Shown: one piece after another, positions 1 to 5,827 of the stretch
Layout: each line of letters opens with the position of its first letter
Numbering within the stretch: the first letter of the stretch is position 1
DNA from: Thermoplasmata archaeon
Lineage (GTDB): Archaea > Thermoplasmatota > E2 > UBA202 > JdFR-43
Reading direction: 5' to 3'
Length of the DNA: 6,762 nt
Assembly (NCBI GenBank): GCA_021158865.1
Contig: JAGGSX010000113.1
Coordinates: forward strand, 1 to 6,762
Translations under genes and position numbers: made by a program
Notes under the pieces: generated by a model
The model's database searches: none
The model's input: the letters and a program-made list of their open reading frames with translations, nothing else
What the model was told of the DNA's origin: nothing

Positions 1-4
1 TATA

Positions 5-25
5 ATCATGCTTTTAAAGCATGAT
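5..25. repeat. Perfect palindrome upstream of the first gene
   Basis: ATCATGCTTT (5-14), a single central T, then AAAGCATGAT (16-25) form an exact inverted repeat with 10-base arms. It lies about 45 bases upstream of the promoter of the gene at 104. It could be a binding site for a dimeric regulator or a hairpin at the 3' end of a gene left of the window. Archaeal terminators are usually T tracts rather than hairpins, so an operator is at least as likely. The palindrome is directly visible; its role is not. Confidence 0.5.
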
Positions 26-47
26 ATAATATAAAAATTTGATGGAA

Positions 48-104
48 TTGCTTTATTTTATTTCAATCTGTAAAATTTTATAAAGTTTGCTTTATTTTAT
101 TTCA
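48..104 (+). repeat. Exact 18-bp direct repeat, second copy ending on the start codon
   Basis: TTGCTTTATTTTATTTCA occurs at 48-65 and again, without mismatch, at 87-104, a 39-base offset. The second copy ends on the A of the ATG at 104 and the BRE/TATA promoter lies between the copies. The element is T-rich like an archaeal terminator, and a looser version (TTTGCTTTAATTATTTTG...) follows the second gene at 3735-3758. Possible readings are a duplicated terminator or a repeated regulator site. Confidence 0.6.
70..84 (+). promoter_or_regulatory. BRE/TATA promoter of the beta-helix protease gene
   Basis: GTAAAA (70-75) fits the archaeal TFB recognition element RNWAAW and is followed at once by TTTTATAAA (76-84), a good TATA box. 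Its centre is about 24 bases before the ATG at 104, so initiation at the usual 25-27 bases falls on or within a few bases of the start codon. No Shine-Dalgarno sequence precedes the ATG, which fits a leaderless mRNA. Confidence 0.6.
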
Positions 105-2395
105 TGAAACAGATTATTGCAATTTTTATTTCCATTCTTCTCATAATAAATTTTACAATATATACGGGCTCAAAAACAATTTATGTAGAAAATGGGCAGA
201 GCATACAGGCTGCAATAAATAATGCAAGCGATAGAGATACCATAATTATAAAAGGAATATTCCATGAAAGCATATTCATAAACAAAAGCATAAAATTAAT
301 TGGAGAGAATGCTACAATATATGGAAAAAATGGAAGTGTTATCTCCATAAATTCAGATGGTGTTATAATAAAAAATATTACAATTTTGCATAGTGATGGA
401 AAACATGCTGTTATAGATGCAAATAGAAATGCAGAGATAAAAAAATGCAACATAAGTTATGGAAGGTATGGAATAATTGCGAAACATAGCATAATTGATT
501 CCTGCAACATAAGCTATTGCGGCGGTGGGGTATGGCTGGAAAATGATAGCATTGTTTCAAATTTGCATGCATATAAGTGCGGACTTGGGATAGAATGCTA
601 TGGAAGTAATAATAAAATTTCTAAATGCAGAATACATACGTGTGGAGTAGCCATATATTTTGAAAATGCGAGCAATAATGTTATTGAAAGATGCGATGTT
701 TATAAAAATAATAATAATGAAGGAGACATATTCTTTCTTTCATCAAGTGAAAATGTTATCAAAGATTGCAACATAAGTTATGTCAGTTTTGGATTGAGAA
801 TGGTTAAAAGCAATGAAAATTTGGTTGAGAGATGCAGCATATTTGGAACAAGATATGGAATAAAAATGGAATATTGCAATGACAATAAGATAATTCAATC
901 AAGCATAGATTCAAACAGATTTGGAGTAACACTTGAGGAATGTAAAAGAATAAAATGCAATTATAATGATTTGGAAAACAAGATGTTCAATTTACAGGCT
1001 GAATTTTCTATATGTGATGCGCGCCACAATTACTGGGGTCATAAAATACCGATAAAAATAAAGAATAAGGGCAGCATTGTAATAAAGACACCATGGCTTT
1101 TGAATCCAATTTATGGAAGAAATGTCAAAGAAAACATTAGAAAAATGCAGAAAAATTTTCAGAAAGCCAGCAATCATATAAATTTTATGAAAATAACAAC
1201 AGATGATTTTGACCCATTGGTTGATATAAAAGTTACTTTTCTTTTAGAAAGGATAAGATGTATAGATGGAGATAGACCATCAAAAATAAAAGTATATATT
1301 GATGGAAAAGAAAATGAAAGTATTTTTTCGAAAGATAGCATGCCATACTGGAAAGCATTGCAAAATGTTGATGATAGCAAGCAAATAGTTGAAATAAAAA
1401 TAAAAATTGGAAGCGACAAAAAACAGATTCATTACGACCTTGCTACAGGAAATTGGTATGGTGATGATTTTTTGATGGATGGTGATGGTTATGGACATAT
1501 AAAAATGAAAAATAATGAAATATGGTTTGATATTTATCAGAATGATTATGATGGCGATAATTTAACATACTGGGAGGAAACAAATATATATCATACAAGT
1601 CCTTATGAAGATGACAGCGAGAAAGATTTTGACAATGATAGCATACCATGCTGGTGGGAAGATAAATATGGATTTGACCCATTTAAATGGAATGATTTTA
1701 AAAAAGACGAAGACAATGATGGATTAAATGACTTTGAAGAATATTATATGAGCAAAAACCTTTCAGACCCATTTGCAAAGGATATATTCACAGAGGTTGA
1801 TTACATGGATGGATATAAAATGCCTTATGAATCAATTGAAATGTTATGTGATTCTTTTTCAAAGCATAATATAACAATACACATTTTTTTGGATGAAGAG
1901 ATTCCATATAAAGAAAGAGTGTATTACAATGATGTCAGGAACATATACTGGAAATATTTTCTTCATGAAAACATGGATAATATAAAACACGGAATATTTC
2001 ATTATGCATTGCTCGCTCCATATAGCTCTATAAGACGTGGTGGTCATTGTTTTGTAGGATGGGATAATCTCGATTCTTTTGTTCTGGCTGGAAAATATAT
2101 AGATAAATGGCGTGTTGGAGAAGGAAGAAAAATCGCCTATGCAAGTCTTTTCATGCATGAACTTGGACACACCCTGGGTTTATTTGAATATACATTTCCT
2201 GGCATAGATAATGAAAGTTGCAATGCTCCTTGGCTGCCCGGCTACTGGATTTATCGCAATTATAAAAGCTGTTTGAATTATAGATATGCATTTCAGCTCG
2301 TTGATTATTCCAATGGCAAAAATGGAAGAATAGACTTTGATGACTGGGATAATATTGACTTAACTTTCTTCAAGGATTCTTATTATTATCCTTAA
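104..2395 (+). CDS. Secreted beta-helix protein with C-terminal metzincin-like zinc protease domain
   Basis: This 763-residue protein is probably exported and acts outside the cell. Residues 1-22 are a signal peptide (hydrophobic 4-20). Residues 25-335 are a NosD/CASH-type right-handed beta-helix that ends in the family's typical RHNYWG (307-312) and PWLLNP. Residues about 360-475 look like a beta-sandwich domain (inference). Three calcium-binding TSP3-like loops of form DxDxDxL/I...E start at D481, D508 and D535, exactly 27 residues apart. Residues about 560-760 are a peptidase domain with HELGHTLGLFE at 685-695: H685 and H689 are zinc ligands and E686 the catalytic base. The usual third metzincin ligand (His/Asp) is E695 here; D702 is an alternative. 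The Met-turn position reads SCLNYRY (722-728), with Leu instead of Met. The helix has 14 cysteines. No membrane anchor follows the signal peptide. Substrate unknown. The ATG at 104 is the only start that keeps the signal peptide, and no Shine-Dalgarno is present. The gene below is a beta-helix paralogue. Confidence 0.8.
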   Translation: MKQIIAIFISILLIINFTIYTGSKTIYVENGQSIQAAINNASDRDTIIIKGIFHESIFINKSIKLIGENATIYGKNGSVISINSDGVIIKNITILHSDGKHAVIDANRNAEIKKCNISYGRYGIIAKHSIIDSCNISYCGGGVWLENDSIVSNLHAYKCGLGIECYGSNNKISKCRIHTCGVAIYFENASNNVIERCDVYKNNNNEGDIFFLSSSENVIKDCNISYVSFGLRMVKSNENLVERCSIFGTRYGIKMEYCNDNKIIQSSIDSNRFGVTLEECKRIKCNYNDLENKMFNLQAEFSICDARHNYWGHKIPIKIKNKGSIVIKTPWLLNPIYGRNVKENIRKMQKNFQKASNHINFMKITTDDFDPLVDIKVTFLLERIRCIDGDRPSKIKVYIDGKENESIFSKDSMPYWKALQNVDDSKQIVEIKIKIGSDKKQIHYDLATGNWYGDDFLMDGDGYGHIKMKNNEIWFDIYQNDYDGDNLTYWEETNIYHTSPYEDDSEKDFDNDSIPCWWEDKYGFDPFKWNDFKKDEDNDGLNDFEEYYMSKNLSDPFAKDIFTEVDYMDGYKMPYESIEMLCDSFSKHNITIHIFLDEEIPYKERVYYNDVRNIYWKYFLHENMDNIKHGIFHYALLAPYSSIRRGGHCFVGWDNLDSFVLAGKYIDKWRVGEGRKIAYASLFMHELGHTLGLFEYTFPGIDNESCNAPWLPGYWIYRNYKSCLNYRYAFQLVDYSNGKNGRIDFDDWDNIDLTFFKDSYYYP

Positions 2396-2409
2396 GCGAA
2401 AATCTTAAG
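2391..2409. repeat. Small inverted repeat after the first gene
   Basis: CTTAAG (2391-2396) recurs at 2404-2409 with a 7-base spacer. Each copy is itself palindromic, so a 6-bp hairpin can form across the stop codon. It has no T tract right after it and is AT-rich, so it is a poor terminator. It may be chance. Confidence 0.25.
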
Positions 2410-2434
2410 TTAAAAATTGTATATAATTTTGAGG
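2410..2434 (+). promoter_or_regulatory. Candidate promoter boxes and Shine-Dalgarno site of the second gene
   Basis: GAGG at 2431-2434 is complementary to the archaeal 16S tail. It lies 7 bases before the ATG at 2442 but only 1 base before the in-frame ATG at 2436, so it favours 2442. Two TATA-like stretches are present. TATATAAT at 2420-2427 would place initiation near 2450, too late for either start. TTAAAAAT at 2410-2417 would place it near 2440, giving a leaderless message without the GAGG. Readthrough from the gene upstream would keep the GAGG in the mRNA. Confidence 0.4.
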
Positions 2435-2441
2435 CATGAAT

Positions 2442-3725
2442 ATGAAAATAAAAAATTTAGGAGTGCTTCTTTTAGTTTTGGGTATGGTGATTGCAGGATT
2501 TGTGGTTGCTGAAATAAAAAATGGAATGAATGTAGGCAAGGCAGAAGCGCAGCCAGCAGGAACGGGAGGAAATGTTTTATATGTTGGAGGAAGTGGACCA
2601 AATAATTACACAAAAATTCAGGATGCAATAAATGCTGCTGATGATGGAGATACAATTTTTGTTTATAATGGAACATATCATGAAAACGTTATCATTGACA
2701 AGAGCATAAATTTAATTGGAAAGGATAAACATAACACCATAATTGATGCTAACTACAAAGGAGATGTTGTTAGGATAACCAAAGATAATGTGAAGCTATC
2801 CAATTTCACAATCAAAAATAGTGAGAAAAATTTTGAAAAGGCAGGAATCGTAATACATGCAGATAATGTTGTTATTGAAAACAATATAATAGCAGATAAT
2901 GGAGACCAGGGAATAAGAATATTCTCCTCTAATCATAACATCATCAGAAACAACATCATCTCAAACAATGTTTATTATGGTATATGGTTATACAATTCCC
3001 GAGAAAATCTGATTATAGATAACTCATTTATAAACGATGGTCTGGTTATGAGGGAAGGAAGCTATCCGTCTTTTATTCAAACAATAATGAACAATACAGT
3101 AAATGGAAAACCACTCTATTATTATTTAAACAAAAAAGATGTTTCAATTCCTGAAGATGCTGGACAGATAATATTGGTTAACTGCAGCCATATAACTGTT
3201 AAAAATTTCTCGATATCAAATGCAAGTATTGGCTTGGAAATCGCATATTCATCTTTCATTAAAATTTTAAATAATAATTTCAGCAATAACAATTTAAATG
3301 GAATTCGCCTCTATTATTCTGAAAATAATGAAATATCTTACAATATTCTTTATAAAAATGGATGGGGTGGTCTTTCATTATGGTATTCAAGCAATAACAG
3401 CGTTTCCCATAATGATATAGGCAGAAATGCTTATGATGATATTGAGATACTTTTCTCAAGCAATGGAAATAAAATATTCAGCAATGTTGTTAGAGACAGC
3501 ATATATGGAATTGGTATCAGGCAATCAGATGGAAACATAATTCACTGGAATAATATATACAATCATGAAAAATATGGAATGATTGCACAAGATGCCAAAG
3601 TTAATGCAAGATGGAACTGGTGGGGGTCATTTGCAGGAATTATATTTGGAGATAAAATAGCGGTAAAGAACGGCAGAATTTACTCTTTTCCATGGCTTCC
3701 GTTTCCCAACCCTCTGGCTGATTAG
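2442..3725 (+). CDS. Secreted NosD/CASH-type parallel beta-helix protein
   Basis: This protein has 427 residues from the ATG at 2442; an in-frame ATG two codons upstream (2436) would give 429. The signal peptide has a long hydrophobic core and probably ends at the AEA-QP site about 37 residues in (429-residue numbering, as below). The rest is one right-handed beta-helix with Asn-rich turns such as IENN, IRNN and ISNN. Residues 207-275 hold the family's typical insert (TVNGKPLYYYL, then AGQIILVNCSHITVKN). The helix ends in the conserved ARWNWWG (391-397) and FPWLPFP. Such helices bind or process carbohydrate or act as surface scaffolds; no catalytic residues can be assigned and no membrane anchor or cell-wall domain is seen. 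It lies 46 bases after the beta-helix protease, shares its N-terminal helix pattern (I-Q-A-A-I-N / I-Q-D-A-I-N, then GDT) and may be co-transcribed. Unlike that protein it has a single Cys (250). Confidence 0.8.
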   Translation: MKIKNLGVLLLVLGMVIAGFVVAEIKNGMNVGKAEAQPAGTGGNVLYVGGSGPNNYTKIQDAINAADDGDTIFVYNGTYHENVIIDKSINLIGKDKHNTIIDANYKGDVVRITKDNVKLSNFTIKNSEKNFEKAGIVIHADNVVIENNIIADNGDQGIRIFSSNHNIIRNNIISNNVYYGIWLYNSRENLIIDNSFINDGLVMREGSYPSFIQTIMNNTVNGKPLYYYLNKKDVSIPEDAGQIILVNCSHITVKNFSISNASIGLEIAYSSFIKILNNNFSNNNLNGIRLYYSENNEISYNILYKNGWGGLSLWYSSNNSVSHNDIGRNAYDDIEILFSSNGNKIFSNVVRDSIYGIGIRQSDGNIIHWNNIYNHEKYGMIAQDAKVNARWNWWGSFAGIIFGDKIAVKNGRIYSFPWLPFPNPLAD

Positions 3726-3733
3726 ATCATTGC

Positions 3734-3762
3734 CTTTGCTTTAATTATTTTGTTTTCATTTT
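3734..3762 (+). terminator. T-rich terminator after the second gene
   Basis: Nine bases past the TAG at 3723-3725 the plus strand becomes T-rich, with runs of 3-4 T broken by single other bases, ending in CATTTT. This is typical of archaeal U-tract termination. The convergent permease gene ends at 3785; its own 3' side, read on the minus strand, is A-rich and has no matching T tract. Confidence 0.5.
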
Positions 3763-3784
3763 AGAATAAATTTCATGTAGCAGT

Positions 3785-5121
3785 TCAATAAAATTTGCCA
3801 AGAATTTCTCCTTTCTCTCCAATCGGCGTAAAAAAAATGGATTCTTCTGAAATAAATAAATTTTTTAGATGATGCATGTCTCTTTTAGGTGAGAAGAATA
3901 TATATAATGGAATGCCAAACAAAACAACAGATAAACCAGCGATTTTATCAAACATGGATGTAGAATAAAGCAAGTAAATGCTTATGGCAATTCCAATCCA
4001 TGGAATAATATTCTGACCATGTAGTTTCTTTTCCCTTATTTTAAGAACTATCAATGAAAAACTAACTAAAAGAAATGCAAATGAAAGGTTAAAAACGGAA
4101 AATGAAATCAATCTCGATAATCCCGAAAAAATTGAAAGAGAAAATGCTATAATGCCCTGAGTTATCAAACCCATATATGGCGTGCCATATTTTGGATGTA
4201 TTTTGGAAAAAATTTTTGGAAATAAACCATCTATAGCCATAGCATAGGATAACCTTGCTGTGCCGAGCACGCCTGCTTCATCAGAACCTGCAACCGACAA
4301 AAGAGCTCCAGCTCCCATTATAAATGCTCCAATTGAACCAAAAAGAACTGAGCCAACCATCAATAGTGGTGTTGTAACCTTTGCCAAATCATGCCAGTTT
4401 ATTGTCCCATATACAACAAAATTGGTGGAAAGATAAAAAAACATAACAATTGTCATACCTGTTATAATTGCTTTTGGTATCGTTTTCCTTGGATCTTTTA
4501 CCTCGCTTGCTGGCAATGTTCCCATTTCAAATCCAACATAAGCCCAGAAAATCAGAACTATGGCAATTCCAATATTTTTCAAACCCAATGGAAGAAAAGG
4601 AATGTAATTTTTAGATAACATGCTTGGATGGATAATAAAAAATGCAATGCCGCCAAAAATCATTAGAATTAATGGAAGAAGTTTGACAAGGATAAGGGCA
4701 TCATTTACGCGCCCTGCTGCCTTCACACCTATTATATTTATGGCAGTTAGAGAAAATAAAAAAACAAGCTCTTCACAAAAGTTTGCTGCAGAAAGTTTAA
4801 AGGATGAAGTATTGCAGATATTTTACGAATGCTATGGCAAAAACTGGCAGAGCAAGTAATTCAGCAATCCATATACTCCATCCAGTGAGAAAACCATAAA
4901 AATCATCAAAAGCATGGGAAACAAAAGCAAAAGGTCCTCCAACTTTTGGAACATAATAAACTGCAGTAAGCAAATATCAATGCAATAATCATGGCAAATG
5001 TTCCTGCAATCAACCATACAACTATGGAAAAAGGTCCAACAAGCCCGACAGTCAATGCAGAAGCAACATAAGAGCCAACAATTATATTTGTCAGGTCAAA
5101 AAATGTGAGCTCTTTCTTCAT
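3785..5121 (-). pseudogene. APC-family amino acid permease, frameshifted
   Basis: This would be a polytopic membrane transporter importing an amino acid or related amine. It starts at ATG 5121 (MKKELTFFDLTNIIVGSYV), with GGAG 5 bases upstream, and ends at TGA 3787-3785. The reading frame breaks. The first 54 codons run to AYCS; a second frame without a start codon continues YYVPKVGGPFAFVSHAF...GWSIWIAELLALPVFAIAF to about 4809; the rest, from about 4757 (LTAINIIGVKAAGRVNDALI), is a third frame. Family features survive: the TM6-type FWAYVGFE...EVKDPRKTIPKAI and the later AGSDEAGVLGTARLSYAMA. The best reconstruction is one extra base in the run at 4958-4960, one missing near 4807-4808, and one missing in the seven-A run at 4758-4764. 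This recreates HPLNFLQQTFVKSLFF joined to LFSLTAINIIGVK and a protein of about 445 residues, normal for the family. A two-indel model gives 444 residues but a less family-like segment. Real decay and sequencing or assembly error cannot be told apart here. Substrate unknown. Confidence 0.8.
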
Positions 5122-5126
5122 CCATT

Positions 5127-5168
5127 CTCCAAATTGTAATCTTTGCTTATATAAATATTGATTTATAT
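5127..5168 (-). promoter_or_regulatory. Shine-Dalgarno and candidate TATA boxes of the permease gene
   Basis: On the minus strand GGAG (5130-5127) lies 5 bases before the ATG at 5121 and fixes that start rather than the longer in-frame ATG at 5214. Upstream are TATAAAT (5167-5161) and TTTATATA (5155-5148). The farther box would start a transcript near 5138, leaving a leader of about 16 bases that includes the GGAG. The nearer box would start it around 5125 without the GGAG. The farther box overlaps the stop codon of the protease gene. Confidence 0.45.
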
Positions 5169-5807
5169 TATAGCAATGAACATGGCAATGCTGATTATAA
5201 GCAAAATTGACCATATTTTTATATCCCAGTAAAATACTTTTTTTCCATCAAGAGGACCAAGTGGAATTAAATTAAATAATGCAAGAAATGCATTTATTCC
5301 AGATATCATTAAAAATATATTTTTAAATGCTAAAAAGCTTAATAAATAAAATATCGCTGAAATTATTATGTTTGTCGAAGGACCAGCCATTGCTATTTTC
5401 CCTCCTTCTTCTTTAGAAGGCATACCAAAAATTTGAACTGCTCCTGGGGCGGCGAAAACAAATGGAGTAAAAAGTCCTAAAAATAAAGCAAAAAGCAATC
5501 CCTGAGGGAACATCCTGTATTCTGACCAATAGCCATATTTCATCCCTGTAAATTTGTGGGCAATTTCATGGAATGCGAATGCAGTTACCACGGCAAGCAG
5601 AGAAACAGGAAAAATTTTAATGAACTGTATCAAATGAGTGTAAAATGGATAGGTATATGCAAATGAAAAAGCGAGAGAAAGAACAACGATGGAAATTAAA
5701 AGATGGATTATCTCTGTCTTACTGAATCTAATAGTTGGCTGGGTATAGCCATACTCATATTGCCCAAATGGAATGTCGTGAAAGGAGTAATACACCTTTC
5801 TATCCAT
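5163..5807 (-). CDS. Small site-2-type (M50 family) intramembrane metalloprotease
   Basis: This 214-residue integral membrane protein probably cleaves transmembrane segments of other membrane proteins. Zinc ligands are H80 and H84 in FHEIAH (79-84), with E81 as catalytic base. The second family motif, NLIPLGPLDGKKVF (179-192), supplies the third ligand D187. GPSTNI (142-147) is also typical. About six hydrophobic segments are visible: 33-51, 60-84 (containing HEIAH), 104-122, 144-166, 168-182 and 197-214. There is no PDZ or CBS domain, so it is the minimal form common in archaea. The first 28 residues are polar and Tyr-rich and are probably non-membrane. The ATG at 5807 lies 20 bases after the folD stop with no clear Shine-Dalgarno, which suggests co-transcription with folD and perhaps coupled translation. 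Substrate unknown; neither neighbour is an obvious anti-sigma-type target. Confidence 0.85.
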   Translation of the reverse strand: MDRKVYYSFHDIPFGQYEYGYTQPTIRFSKTEIIHLLISIVVLSLAFSFAYTYPFYTHLIQFIKIFPVSLLAVVTAFAFHEIAHKFTGMKYGYWSEYRMFPQGLLFALFLGLFTPFVFAAPGAVQIFGMPSKEEGGKIAMAGPSTNIIISAIFYLLSFLAFKNIFLMISGINAFLALFNLIPLGPLDGKKVFYWDIKIWSILLIISIAMFIAII

Positions 5808-5827
5808 AGTGTGGAAACATCAGCCAT

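Noticed and set aside
48..104. CRISPR-like repeat array
   Set aside because: Only two copies, AT-rich, no dyad, and the 21-base spacer contains a promoter. No cas gene is present.
700..720. AAT microsatellite-like run encoding consecutive Asn residues (202-205)
   Set aside because: Only four to five units, in frame and in a turn of the beta-helix where Asn is common. Too short to argue for phase variation.
181..2170. Several minus-strand open frames opposite the beta-helix protease gene
   Set aside because: They are Phe/Ile/His-rich shadows of an AT-rich coding sequence with clear domains on the other strand.
4391..4859. Two plus-strand open frames of 75 and 79 codons opposite the permease
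   Set aside because: They are antisense to recognisable permease sequence and their products have no recognisable features.
4758..4962. Programmed ribosomal frameshifting in the permease
   Set aside because: Several shifts in different directions would be needed within 200 bases, no known slippery site with a downstream structure is apparent, and each break coincides with a short homopolymer.
4832..5017. Minus-strand open frame of 61 codons beginning MVDCRNICHDYC
   Set aside because: It lies over the permease in a different frame from the segment reading VPKVGGPFAFVSHAF...GWSIWIAEL, which is clearly permease sequence. It is a by-product of the frame breaks, not a gene.
5122..5214. Longer start for the permease at ATG 5214
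   Set aside because: The added 31 residues are polar and unlike the family N-terminus, they overlap the end of the protease gene, and the GGAG at 5127-5130 points to ATG 5121.
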